A stretch of DNA of 64,000 nucleotides from Oryza sativa Japonica Group. Taxonomy: Eukaryota > Streptophyta > Magnoliopsida > Poales > Poaceae. Location of the stretch: positions 4,009,501 to 4,073,500 of the forward strand of contig NC_089040.1 of the NCBI RefSeq assembly GCF_034140825.1, read 5' to 3'. The notes under the pieces are model-generated. The model saw only the letters and a list, made by a program, of their open reading frames with translations, was not told the DNA's origin and did no database searches. This document shows, one piece after another, positions 21,895 through 32,797 of this stretch; the first letter of the stretch is position 1; every line of letters starts with the position of its first letter. A program made the translations under genes and the position numbers.

Positions 21895-22471
21895 ATGTGA
21901 AGCATGCAGAGATTGCCACAACTTTTGGAATTTTTATGATCTAAAATTATCCAAGAATGATATAACATTTTTGGTTCAGTTATAGTTGTCCATGTACTGT
22001 TTTCCATCGTTCCATGCATCTCCAGTATGTATGACTTGCAAACTTATTTTTGCGGCTTGCTACATATGGTGGCATTCCCTGTCACTGAAGCAATTGTTTA
22101 ATAAAGCAAATTAACTGTTTATCCGGATGTTTGACTCATCTGTTAGGTGCACAACATATCTGCTGCCATCTCATTATCAAAGTTAGGAAAAGTTATATTT
22201 GTTTATGTCAGGAAATAGCTTTCTATGAGGAACAATTGATTCGCTGAGCAATTCTAGAGTTGTTCGCTCTGTTTTCAGGTCTCGGTGTGAGGTTCATTTT
22301 TGCATTTCACGTGCGGTTAATGTGCTTTTGGTGTGTCAAATCTCGTCACTAGTTTATCTTAAAACAAACATCATTTTTTTTTTGTCCATCTGCTTGATCT
22401 CTCCTGGAGGCTGGAGCTTCGTTATCTTCATCATGGGGAAATTTCTGTTGCTGCCTCGTTTATTCTCTTGG
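21895..22471. other. Intergenic region QCR8 to MULE
   Basis: 3' flank of QCR8; AT-rich. I see no feature except the first target-site duplication copy ttctcttgg at 22463-22471. Confidence 0.5.
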
Positions 22472-23833
22472 GGAATAAGTTCATCTAAGGTCCCTTAACT
22501 TGTCAACGAATCCGATTTTCGTCCTTCAACCACAAAACCAGATACAACGGGTCCCTCAACTATCAAAACCGGTGCAGATTAGGTCCCTCGGCGGTTTTGA
22601 AGGCGGTTTTGGCTGACATGGCACCTACGTGGGGTCTTGATCTGACGTGGCGCTTACGTGGCAATTCGATCCGGAAAAATATAAAGCTCGTGGGACCCAC
22701 ATGTCAGTTTCACATAGAAATTAAAAAAAATGGTGGGGCCCACGTGGGCTCCACATGTCATCCTCACCCCTCTTCTTCCTCCTCTCTCCCCATCTCCCCT
22801 CTCTTCATCTCTCTCTTTCCTCACTGACCGGTGGAGTGGGGCGGCCGGCGGAGCGGAGCAGGTTCGCGGGCAGAGCGGCGGTGGCGGCATATCACCCTCA
22901 CTCCCCTCTTCTTCCACCTCTCAACCTTTTTGTCGGTGGGGAGCCGGCGCGGTGACTAGGCATCGGCGGCGCGCCGGAACACAAGGCAACGGCGGCATGG
23001 AGGAGGGTGGTGCCGTTGGCGCGGCAAGGGAGGTGCTGGCGACGATGGGGGCGGTGGGAGAGGAGGAGAGCGTCGGCAGCGCGGGAAAGGGCGACGAGCG
23101 AGGGAGGAGTTGAGCGGGCGGGCGGCGGGAGAGCGAGAGAGGGCGACAGGCGGCAAGGGAGGAGCTGAGCGGCGGCGCGCAGCGGGAGAGAAGCTGGGCG
23201 GCGGTGGTGACCGCCGCCGAGGAGGGCGTCGCAACGGGCGGCTGCCAGCTGCCGTCAGGGAGAAGGTGCAGTTCCCCGCTTCTTGCCACCGCCGCTCCGG
23301 CTGCCACCGCTCCGCCTGCCCCGCTCCGCTCTGCCCGCGGCCCGCCGCCGCCCTGCTCCGCTCCGGCCGCCCCGCTCCGGCCGCCGCCGCTCCGCCCGCG
23401 GACCTGCTCCGCTTTGGCCGCCCCGTCCTTCACCCGCTCTAGTCGCCGCCGCCCCGCTCCACCGGTCAGTGAGGAAAGAGAGGGGATATTGGGAGAGAGG
23501 AGGAAGATGAGGGGTGAGGATGACATGTGGGGCCCACGTGGGCCCCACCATTTTTTATTAATTTCAATGTGAAACTGACATGTGGGTCCCACGAGCTTTA
23601 TATTTTTCCGGATCGAATTGCCACGTAAGCGCCACGTCAATGCCACGTCAGATCGAGACCAAGTCAAACTAGCCACGTAGGTGCCACGTCAGCCAAAACA
23701 GCCTTTAAAACCGCCGAGGGACCTAATCTGCACCGGTTTTGATAGTTGAGGGACCTGTTGTATCTAGTTTTGCGGTTGAAGGACGAAAATCGGATTCGTT
23801 GACAAGTTAAGAGACCTTAGATGAACTTATTCC
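22472..23833. mobile_element. Mutator-like element with long terminal inverted repeats, non-autonomous
   Basis: A 1,362-bp element flanked by perfect 9-bp direct repeats ttctcttgg (22463-22471 and 23834-23842), the target-site size of Mutator. The termini ggaataagttcatctaagg and its complement begin inverted repeats that extend nearly 400 bp on each side (to about 22860 and from about 23440). The core is very GC-rich, with open frames of low complexity and no transposase, so it is non-autonomous. The core may include captured gene sequence (Pack-MULE) but I cannot name a source. The right end lies 257 bp before the proteasome start codon. Confidence 0.88.
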
Positions 23834-23852
23834 TTCTCTTGGCCCTCACGAT

Positions 23853-23938
23853 AATGGGCCGATTTGGCAGGCCCTGCTGGCATGGTACAATCTCTGGGCC
23901 TGGCCCATTTTCAGAGTCAGACGGCCCATCTGGGCTGT
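23853..23938 (+). promoter_or_regulatory. TGGGCC/GGCCCA cluster upstream of proteasome alpha-4
   Basis: Several site II-type words (aatgggcc, tgggcctggccca, cggcccatctgggc) lie 150-240 bp before the start codon and immediately after the MULE. This is the same motif class as at QCR8 and uS15m. A regulatory role is inferred. Confidence 0.5.
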
Positions 23939-24090
23939 CGTTTTTCTACTTGGACCCCTGAAGAAATCATTTTTTAACCTTTGCAACCTACAACCTCCTC
24001 ACATCTCAACTGAATTAGTAATAGTAGATCTCTCGCCGTCGCCGCCTCCGCCTCCGCCGCCGGAATCCCCAGCAACAACCCGCCGCCGCG

Positions 24091-24843
24091 ATGTCTCGCC
24101 GGTACGACAGCCGCACGACGATCTTCTCGCCGGAGGGGCGGCTCTACCAGGTGGAGTACGCGATGGAGGCGATCGGGAACGCAGGGTCGGCCCTGGGCGT
24201 CCTGGCGGCCGACGGCGTGGTCCTCGTCGGCGAGAAGAAGGTCACCTCCAAGCTCCTCCAGACCTCGCGCTCCGCCGAGAAGATGTACAAGATCGACTCC
24301 CACCTCGCCTGCGCCGTCGCCGGGATCATGTCGGACGCCAACATCCTCCTCAACACGGCGCGCCTCCACGCCCAGCGCTACGCCCTCTCCTACCAGGAGC
24401 CCATCCCCGTCGAGCAGCTCGTCCAATCCCTCTGCGACACCAAGCAGGGGTACACCCAGTTCGGCGGCCTCCGCCCCTTCGGCGTCTCCTTCCTCTTCGC
24501 CGGCTGGGACAAGCACCATGGCTTCCAGCTCTACATGAGCGACCCCTCCGGCAACTACAGCGGCTGGAAGGCCGCCGCCGTCGGGGCCAACAGCCAGGCG
24601 GCGCAGTCCATGCTCAAGCAGGACTACCGCGACGGGATGACACGGGAGGAGGCCGTCGCCCTCGCCCTCAAGGTGCTTAGCAAGACCATGGATTCGACCA
24701 GCTTGACCGCCGAGAAGCTGGAGCTCGCCGAGGTGTTCTTGCAGCCCGGCACCGGGGAGGTGCAGTACCAGGTGTGCTCGCCTGAGGCGATGGGGAAGCT
24801 GCTCGCCAAGGCCGGCCTCTCGCAGCCGGCGCCTGAGGCTTGA
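24091..24843 (+). CDS. PAC1: 20S proteasome subunit alpha type-4 (alpha3/PAC)
   Basis: A single uninterrupted exon encodes 250 residues, the expected length. The N-terminal proteasome alpha signature is at residues 5-27 ([20 protein letters not shown]...), followed by the Ntn-hydrolase fold with [29 protein letters not shown] and [20 protein letters not shown], all typical of plant PAC. The subunit is part of the non-catalytic outer ring of the 20S core in cytosol and nucleus and helps gate substrate entry. Codon use is strongly GC3-biased. The start is the ATG in ccgccgcgATGTC. A 1.36-kb MULE lies just upstream of its promoter motifs. Confidence 0.96.
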   Translation: MSRRYDSRTTIFSPEGRLYQVEYAMEAIGNAGSALGVLAADGVVLVGEKKVTSKLLQTSRSAEKMYKIDSHLACAVAGIMSDANILLNTARLHAQRYALSYQEPIPVEQLVQSLCDTKQGYTQFGGLRPFGVSFLFAGWDKHHGFQLYMSDPSGNYSGWKAAAVGANSQAAQSMLKQDYRDGMTREEAVALALKVLSKTMDSTSLTAEKLELAEVFLQPGTGEVQYQVCSPEAMGKLLAKAGLSQPAPEA

Positions 24844-26281
24844 TCTACTGAGATGGTTTGCTTCTTGTTCTCGCAATTCGGTTGGTGTTTAATCCATGTG
24901 ATGGTAAACAGTTGATGAATTTAGTATAAATTTTCTTTTAAGAGTTGCCATCAGCTATGGTTTGAAATCAATCCAGATTGTTGTGTGTTATCGTCCTATT
25001 TCTTATCAGCAAGAACCCTTCTTAGTGATTATATGGTTATATTGAGTATATTTATAGAGCCCAAATACCTTGGACATATCCAATTCAGTATGCAGCTTTT
25101 GACAGAAACACAAATGGCTAATCTTTGTGTATTGGGATATGGTGTATTTCTCTATCCCTAGAATTTATTGGTTCGAGTTGTGATCCTGATAGAGTTCACC
25201 ATTATAGTTTGGCAGAATTGCTGACAGTGGTTTCCAACCATGGTTCAATTTGAGAATCAACCCAAATTGCCGTGTAATTTTTCTATCTAGTATTAGCAAG
25301 ATAACCTGCAACTGTTATACAGTGGAAGTGTCGAACTACCATTGATATATCATATTCAGCATTTAGATTACCTAGAAAAAGATGATTGTTGTTTTGTAGA
25401 ATTGTCTATATCACAATAGGCTGAAGATTTATAGGTTTGAATTGACTGGCCAAATTGTTGGGCTTACTGTATTAGCTGCCACTGGTTTTCCATCCGGTAA
25501 CCCAGTGAATCAAGAACACTATTATGGAGAGATGAGAAGGTGGTGAGCTGCTGAAATAGCAAGCAATCTTCCAGCACCATCTATCTAGTTCTTCAGATTA
25601 GCAAAGTCAGCCTTGTCAATACTGTGAATCTGGGTATCATAGTTAGGCTAGAAGGCTAGAACCGTCATGTCCTATTTCACAGCATAAGATGACCACACAA
25701 TCCCTCCGAGAACAGATGTTTGGGGGATCGGATGAGAAGGCAAAAAGACTGGAACTTGCAGATTTCAGGACAAGAGGAGTTTCCCCTTGTGTTTGATGGA
25801 ATTTCCTGATTTCAATACCTTTTATACATTATATGTGCTGTTACTGTGGTTTGCGCTAACCATCCTTGGCTCCTTTCTGATTTGGTACATTCCCTACAAT
25901 GATAACTGAAGACATTTGCATTTGGTATAGGAGATGCTTACTGATGAACCTCTTTTGAGCCGTGTTACATTCTGTCAAGTTCAACATAATCTTGTGTTTT
26001 TGTACATCTTATACTCTTTTATCTACTCCCTCTTATATTTCTACCAGTAAGGGGGTTACCAATATGGTTTGTGGAAGTTTTCAGACACTTCGTGGTCAAA
26101 ATGATTTACAGGAGTATACCAAGTTTTTTTCTTCTGAACTCTGAGATGTGAAAGCCAAGAAACATGTTAAGAACTAGTTAATGAAGTTGTATTCAGTAAA
26201 AATGGAGTGCTAATGCAACTGATAATTCTAGACCTATATTTTTTCATGGCATTTTTACTTTGGTTACTGATCATGAGATTG
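24844..26281. other. Intergenic region between convergent proteasome and GT47 genes
   Basis: 1.4 kb of AT-rich sequence between convergent genes. Faint similarity between about 24945-25100 and 25215-25370 suggests an old, diverged local duplication. I see no coding or RNA gene. Confidence 0.45.
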
Positions 26282-28496
26282 TTAGTGACTGTTCAGCCTA
26301 AGGTTGAGCCTCCTGAGCCAGACAGAGTGCAGGATCATGTGGAACATGTCGAGCCTCTCCGGCGGCTGGTGCAGCATGAAATGGCGCTTCACCAGCCGCA
26401 CGCCGTCGCGGAGGCGCTCCACCTCCGGTGCCGGGATCCGCTCCAGCAGCTCCCTCAGCCTCGGCACATCGGCGACCGCCACCGCCACCGAGAACGCCTC
26501 CCACCGCAGCACGTCGGCGAACGGCGGCGCGTACCCGTCGGCGACTACCACCGGCACGCACCCGGCGTGGATCGCCTCCACCACCCGCGGGCTCGCCACC
26601 TCGTGCCCGCTCGGGCACAGGCAGAACCTGCTCCGCCGCATGTACCAGTAGTACGGGTTGCCGCCCTCGCCGCCGGCGTCGGTGTCGCCGTCGCCGGAGA
26701 CGGAGACGGGGATGGAGGGGAGGTCGTACTCGTAGACGGGGAAGACGGCCGGGTCGCGGCCTTTCCAGTGGCGGAGGAGGAGGTCGCGGACGTGGCCGTG
26801 CCGGCCGCCGGCGAAGAATGCCAGGAACGGCCGTGGCGGCGGCGGCGCCGGGGACAGGAGCTCCGGCGGCATGTCGCCGTCGTAGAGGTTGATCTCCGGG
26901 ATGCTGACGTCCTTGTCCGGCCGGAATCCCTCCGACGTGTTGGCGTTGCACAGCGCGCGGATGGCGTTCGCGTACAGCTCCGGGTGCCCCCTCGACGCGT
27001 GCGGACCCTACGCACGCACGTGCAACATAAAATTCGGTTTGAAAATTTCGAAATTCGGAGAATTTTGTGCCCCCGATATGACATTATTTCGAGGGAAGTT
27101 CTTTTATTTTTGAACTTGGCAGATCTTTTTTTCAAATTTGAAATGTTCACGGATGAAAATTTCCAGAATTTCGGATCTTTCGATGCCCCCTCATTTCATT
27201 CTATTTTTCTTTCCACACTACTCCCTCCGTTCGAAAAAAACTCAATTTTTGGGTTTCCATGTCTAACGTTTGACCGTCCGTTTTATTTAAAAAAATATTA
27301 AAAAATTAAAAAGATAAGTCATGAATAAAATATTATTCATGTTTTATTATCTAACAATAATAAAAATACTAATAAAAAAATTTCATATAAAACGGACGAT
27401 CAAACGTTGGACGCGGAAAGTCGGAAACCCAGAAATTGAGTCTCGTTGAACGGAGGGAGTATGTACTGAATTTATTATTTGCACTCGTTTCGAAATTTGT
27501 ATGGAAATCATTTGGTGTTGGGAAAATATTTTTCTCTGAAAAAATAAGGGAAAAAAATGATTTGTACTTGCCCAGTCGTGGCAGGAGAGCATGAAGTGGT
27601 CGGCGCCGGCGGATCGGTTCCAGAAGCGGTGGCGGGAGGCGACGACGGCGACGTAGTCGGCGACGATGGCGCGGAGCGGCGAGAGGTCGTACGACAGCGG
27701 CCGGTACGCGAGCTGCACCATCTGCGACACGCTCAGCGGCAGGAATAAGGCGTGCGCGCGCGCCGGGTCCCACGTCCGTACGCCGCCGAGCGGCGGCGCC
27801 ATGAGCTCGAGCTCCTCGATGAAGCGGCCCTCGACGGCGTAGATGTTCTTGCACGGGCCCTCGTGCGCGATCGGCGGCTCGCCTTCCTCGTACACGTACA
27901 CCTTGAACCGCCTCTCCATCTCCACGTAGCTCCTGCTTCCCCCTCACCGGAGAGAACACGGCGGCGTACATGTCAGCGAGTCGCCGTCGCCGGCGTACGG
28001 ACAGATTTCAGTTATGTACTACCTGTAGAACGCCGCCGGGTTGCGGTAGACGCGCTCCAGGCGAGCGTGGTCCGCGTCGCCGAAGAAGCTCAGCCACTTC
28101 GCCGAGCTGACGTTGCTGCTGCTTCGTCCCTCGCCGCCGGCGAGATCACCATGTCGACGCCGCCGCGCCGCCCGGCGTATCGCTGCTCGCGCCGCGTCGA
28201 GCTCCCGCTCCACGGTCGGCGACGCCGCCCTCGCCATCGCCATCCGGGCCCTCTCCTGATGACACACGAAAAAAAAAAGACAAGCACAAAGCTCATCACA
28301 CTAACGTACTCTCCACCATGGCGTACACGAAAACCACACGCACCGCGGCGAGACCATTCGACAGCCGACGCGCCGGAGAAGAGGAGGAAGAACGGCCGCG
28401 ACCCGCGCCGGCGACGGACAAGAAGCCGGCGATGGCCGCGGCGGCGGCGAGGGCGAGGATGATCAGGCACTTCTTCACGCTGAGCCGAGGCGCCAT
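26282..28496 (-). CDS. GT47 (exostosin-family) glycosyltransferase
   Basis: Four minus-strand exons: 28344-28496, 28023-28255, 27572-27932 and 26282-27007, joining in frame to 490 residues. A short cytosolic N-terminus (MAPRLSVKKC) is followed by a membrane anchor around residues 10-28, giving type II Golgi topology. The exostosin domain runs from about residue 131 (YVEMERRFKVYVYEEGEPP) to the C-terminus and includes FMLSCHDW and the GHEVASPRVVEAIHAGCVPV segment typical of GT47. The role is probably cell-wall or arabinogalactan glycan synthesis; the exact linkage is unknown. The third intron (27008-27571) starts with GC (gactgg/gcaagt), a strong GC-AG donor, and carries a MITE. The start codon chosen is the second in-frame ATG; one lies nine codons upstream. 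Confidence 0.9.
27231..27459. mobile_element. Stowaway-like MITE in GT47 intron 3
   Basis: Ends ctccctccgttcgaaaaaa and ttgaacggagggag are inverted, with inner arms aacgtttgaccgtccgttt and aaacggacgatcaaacgtt. It is about 229 bp and AT-rich in the centre. It lies within the GC-AG intron. Confidence 0.85.
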
Positions 28497-29410
28497 CTCC
28501 GTCGATCGCCGCCGAGGATGCACGGCGCCGGCGGCGCCGCGGCGGAGCTCGACAAGGATACCGGATCAAGGCGGCGTGCATAGCATATGCGGTTCAGCAA
28601 GCGGGATGAAGTTAGCAGGGAAGCAGGTGACTCACAGGATGTTGGGTTTAAGTTGCAAGTAACTAGATTGTTCACCCAATTCTTTCACCCAAACCTTGCC
28701 TAAAAAAGACACAAATATTAGAGAATGACATAATATCAAATAATTAGAAGGGGTGAAGCTTCGAACCCAAGTCGTCTAGCCCACCACACCTCGTGGAGCT
28801 AGCCGAAAGACCCCTGGGAGTTTCTCCACCCAAACCTTGCCTAACAAATTCACTACCAAATTTTGATATGTTAACAAACTAACCATCACCTTACCAATTC
28901 CATCGTACTAAAATATGGTAGTTCTGAAACTTTCCTCAAACAAAAACACTAACAAAATTTGGAAGACATCAAGCTAAATACATCCAGCTACTAAAATTTA
29001 GCAATGTAAAACTTACCAAAATTTGATATTGTCAAAATTTGGTAATGTTAGAATTGGTAACAAAATAAACAAGCTCTCTACATTGATGGCCCTTGATAAG
29101 TTACCATGAGACAAAAAGGTGAGTAGAAGTAAAGTACACGAGTGAATCAACAAAAAATTAGTATTTGAGATCACGAATCATCGTCAGTAGATCAGGAGCA
29201 TTCTTAGTATTTCAAACATTTTTCTTCTATAAAATATGATCCGTAAAACGCAACCTTGATTGTTGGTATTATTTGCTCAGCTCCAAAATAAAACACAGTT
29301 ACTCCCAGTGACCAGGAGACCAATCTACACTTATCCTGGGCTTCTAATCTATCTATCGGTTTCTGGTCACGAAATCCAAATCAACGGGAAGAAAAATCTA
29401 CCATTAGATC
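28497..29410. other. Intergenic region GT47-uS15m
   Basis: Contains the GT47 5' flank, a SINE (28703-28826) and AT-rich DNA (28850-29070) rich in accaaaatttg/caaaatttggta words that looks like a decayed small transposon. I see no gene. Confidence 0.5.
28703..28826 (-). mobile_element. tRNA-derived SINE
   Basis: A 124-bp element flanked by perfect 17-bp direct repeats cacccaaaccttgccta (28686-28702 and 28827-28843). Read on the minus strand it has an A-box-like tagctccacgaggtg and a B-box gggttcgaagc at tRNA-like spacing, and it ends in a T-rich tail, resembling the short SINE families of rice. It is not a functional tRNA: no cloverleaf is formed. Confidence 0.8.
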
Positions 29411-32130
29411 TTATGCCTTCATTTTTCTCTTCATCTTTCTCTTGGCTTTGGTCTTGCCGCTGCTGCTTCTCTTGCTCTTGTAATCTGGAGGCTTGTACTC
29501 CGGCACATCACGAAGTCCCAGTTTTGACAAAACAAGGCAGTATGAATCCCAGTCGGTTCTGCGCAAGTATTTGAGGTATTTCTTCCTCCTTTGCACCATC
29601 TCTTGAAGTCCCTTTCTGGAATGCTTGTCCTGAATTACACGTCAAGTTCACATATTACTTTCACTTCACCAGAAGAAAATCAGGCGAGCCCGGCAAATTC
29701 TATGGCAAGGTAAACCGTGATGCTGTATGAAAATGGTCATGTAAGATCACCTTCTTATGCAGAGTAGTTGACAAATGCTTGATTTTTGTGGTAAGTTGTG
29801 CCACTGCAAAACATAGACGGGCATCAATTGCAGATATACAAGCCTAAAATATGTACTTACAAGCCAGAAAGGTGGAAGGGAAGAGGAAATTTTACATAAA
29901 GTCATAAACATGCATGGAGATAAAAGCTCATCTAAAGCCTTGCTGACAGAGTTTCCCTTTTTCTGAAACCAATTACAACAAAGGAAGTTTTTCTGGGTAA
30001 AAAAGAGAAGGAATGTGAAATCTTAAAGAGATGCAATTGTCCTAGTGTGTTGCTTTGGTCGTATGCCTGAACTTTTCAAGCCAATGTAAACACCTCAAAG
30101 TCACATGCAATTACCGAGCAAATCTATCTATTATGGAAGCATCATAAAAAATCATGAACCTGAACTTTCTTTGAATCAAGAAAAACTATATTACAGATTG
30201 GGAGCTAAAAAGAAGCTTGGAAAAGAGAACTTCAAATTTAGAGGACAAGATTAGCTAGTTTGGATATAAAGCCAAATCTTAACTAAACTCGTAATAACTA
30301 AACCACTGGGTTCAGGGTTTTAAAACGTGACGTGCATATTACATAGCTTATTCACACACTCAACACTCAACATAACATACCCAAGCGTGGAACATGACTT
30401 AGATGGTGACTAAATAAATGGCAGCAGAAGTTTGCAACAAAAAGTTCAAAAATTGTCAAACAGAAATGGCCTAAATATCAGTATTAACAAATAACTCTTA
30501 TTGCACGACATCTTCAATACACAAAATTGAGCCTTAAAACTACCCCTACTGTAAAAGTATACACCACGTTGTCATTTCTCATGGGGAACAAATACACGTC
30601 AAAAGAAACTTACTCATAAACTTGCAGCAGTCAACACATATGAGTGCAATACATGTCAAAAGAAACTTACTCATAAATTTGCACCAGTTAACACATATCA
30701 GTGCTTTACCGTGTACCTTTTAAGTAATGAATTTTAATAGATAGCAAGTGAGTGTTTGATATGAGAACAAATTCTCACGTAAGACCATAAAGACCTGAAC
30801 ATGATCACATATAAAGCTCCTCATAACTAAGATGTCAGTTTCTCACAACTCTATGGTTACAGAAGAAACAAAAAATACCTTGAACCCGTGCAGAACCACA
30901 GTCATTCTCAGACATTTTGAACTCATCCCTTACACTCTGGAGCTCCTGCTTCATCTTCTCCGCTGATGACATATGATCGGGATGGAAGTACTGCAAAGAT
31001 CCAACTGACAATTCTCAACACCACATCATCCAATCTAAACAACAAAATGCATCAAATGCACAACACTTCCAGCTCACCCTCTCCACCAACTCCTGTTGCG
31101 GTTTCCCCAGCAAGTACGCCGGTGTGGCCTGAGAGCCAAAGGCCATCAAAGCCGACATACTCTGTGCTGCAGCCACTAGCAAACCAAATGTAACCACAGC
31201 ATCATCAGTAACAAAAAGGTTATCCATCAGTTTCATCAGGCATTCACCAATGGCGACTAAACAAGAACAGCAAAATCACGATGTATCATTACAGTTGTTC
31301 GTCTTCAGATCTTTGGTCTGCAGCGTCACGATCGCATCCCGCAGCACGTCGGTGCCCAGCCCGGACTGCAGAGCCCTTTCCTCCCTGTCCATCTCTCGCA
31401 GCTTCTTGAGTCGCCGGCTCAGCTCCTCCACGGAGAACCACTCCTTCCCATCCTTACCCACCGGTGGCCGCAGTTCACTGAGCTTCTTGCCGAGCTCATT
31501 GTCGCTGTACAACCGGATGAACTGCTGCTCCTCCACTTTGCCGTCACGGCCTCTCCTCGCCTCCCCCCTCGTTTCCCTCCCGAACACCGACTCCGGCAGC
31601 GGCTTCCCGTCGTGTCTCTGCCGCGAGGAGAGGATGGAGCTCCAGTCCGGCGAACTGGCGGTGGCGCCGGGGAGGGGCACCGCCGACGCCGTGGGGCTCG
31701 TTCCCAGGTTCTTGTTCAAGCTCTCGCGGAGCGCGCTGAAGGGAAAGGCGTCCGCTCCGGTGGCGCGGCTGGTCGGAGGGGCGGGCCTGGCGCGGAAGAC
31801 GTCGGCGAAGGAGGGGCTGGGGTTCGCGGCGGCGGCGGAGGTCGCGCCGGATGAGGGATGGGGGTTGCGGAAGAGGTGGAGGCTGCGGCGGACATCGTCG
31901 GGCGGCGGTGATTCGGGGATGCGGCGCGGCGGGGAGGAGGGAGGGGTGGCGTTGAGGTGGCCGCGGATTTCGGCGAAGTGGGAGGAGAGCTTGGTGGTGC
32001 GCTGATCGGCGGATGCGGGGTCGGACGTCGGAGGCGGGAACATACCCTCGCCGGAGGAAGAGGAGAAGGCGCGCGGGAGGAGGGTTTTGTGGCCGCGGTG
32101 GATGCGGCGGCGGAGGAGGAGGAGCGCCAT
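29411..32130 (-). CDS. Mitochondrial small ribosomal subunit protein uS15m
   Basis: Five minus-strand exons: 31293-32130, 31078-31166, 30879-30990, 29751-29803 and 29411-29629, in frame for 436 residues. The N-terminus MALLLLRRRIHRGHKTLLPR is arginine-rich and lacks acidic residues, as in mitochondrial presequences. A long Pro/Ser/Ala-rich low-complexity region follows, then a conserved helical segment. The C-terminus from about residue 347 is the S15 domain (LTTKIKHLSTTLHKKDKHSR...QRRKKYLKYL), ending in a basic lysine-rich tail. Bacterial S15 is only about 90 residues; the large N-terminal extension is known in plant mitochondrial S15-like proteins. It binds small-subunit rRNA. It shares a divergent promoter with the HPGT gene. 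Confidence 0.88.
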
Positions 32131-32797
32131 TGCCGGCGGCGAGGTCGAGTGAACTGAGAAGGTGACGGAAAACTCGCGGGCTTCGTGTGGTTGGTTTCGT
32201 AGGGCATTCGGCGAGTTGGGCCTCAACGGGCTAGCCCAAACGGCGCAGGCTTCGGCTTAATTCGGCCCAAATTAGCGAACAGCGTAGAATTTTGACAATA
32301 AGTCTATTTTGTCCTTTTGACTACAAAACCGGATATAACATCTATTCCATCTAAACCAGTGCAAGTCGATTCTTTTGCGGATAAGTCTATTTTTGTCTGA
32401 TAACGTCTCTCCCATCTTCGAAAACCAGTGCAAATTGACTATTTTGGGGGTTTAGGAAGTGGTTTATGTTGATGTGCACCGGCTTTTGAAGCGGAGACAT
32501 TATACCCGGTTTTGCGGTTGAGGAGGGTGATTCACTCAAAAGCATGACAGGGAGACAAATTAGACTTACTCCAATTTTCTCTGATTTCGGCCCAATTTTG
32601 CGTATGGCGTGGGATTTGGGGCTGAATTCGGCCCGTTTTTATCTCCTTCGCAAAAATGGAGTTGAATTTGGGCCGAATTCGTCGTCTTCTTGTCGGCCTA
32701 CGAGTGGTGGAGGCGAGCTGCAGTGTGTCCGAAGCTTTTCTTCTCTACCAGCGGCAGCGGCGGCTGGTAGGGAGGAGGAGATCGCCACCAGATCGCC
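32131..32797. promoter_or_regulatory. Divergent promoter region of uS15m and HPGT
   Basis: 667 bp separate the two start codons. GGCCCA/TGGGCC words occur near the uS15m side (ttgggcctc, ctagcccaa, ttcggcccaa; about 32215-32272) and the HPGT side (ttcggcccaa at about 32587, ttgggccgaa at about 32668). Between them, about 32298-32570, lies a MITE-like segment with inverted ends. Bidirectional function is inferred from layout. Confidence 0.5.
32298..32570. mobile_element. Possible Mutator-related MITE in divergent promoter
   Basis: Ends taagtctattttgtcc and gacaaattagactta are inverted. Subterminal words (ctacaaaaccggatataac, cccggttttgcggttg) resemble those of the MULE at 22472-23833. I could not confirm a target-site duplication. 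Confidence 0.4.

Noticed and set aside
22730-23676. Open frames in the MULE core and arms
   Set aside because: Low-complexity translations in multiple frames of an inverted-repeat element; no recognisable domain.
26207-28462. Plus-strand frames across the GT47 gene
   Set aside because: They are shadows of the minus-strand exons, which have consistent phases, splice sites and the exostosin motifs.
28740-28830. Possible tRNA gene with a ggttcgaa box
   Set aside because: A- and B-box-like words exist but there is no cloverleaf, and perfect 17-bp target repeats show a SINE insertion.
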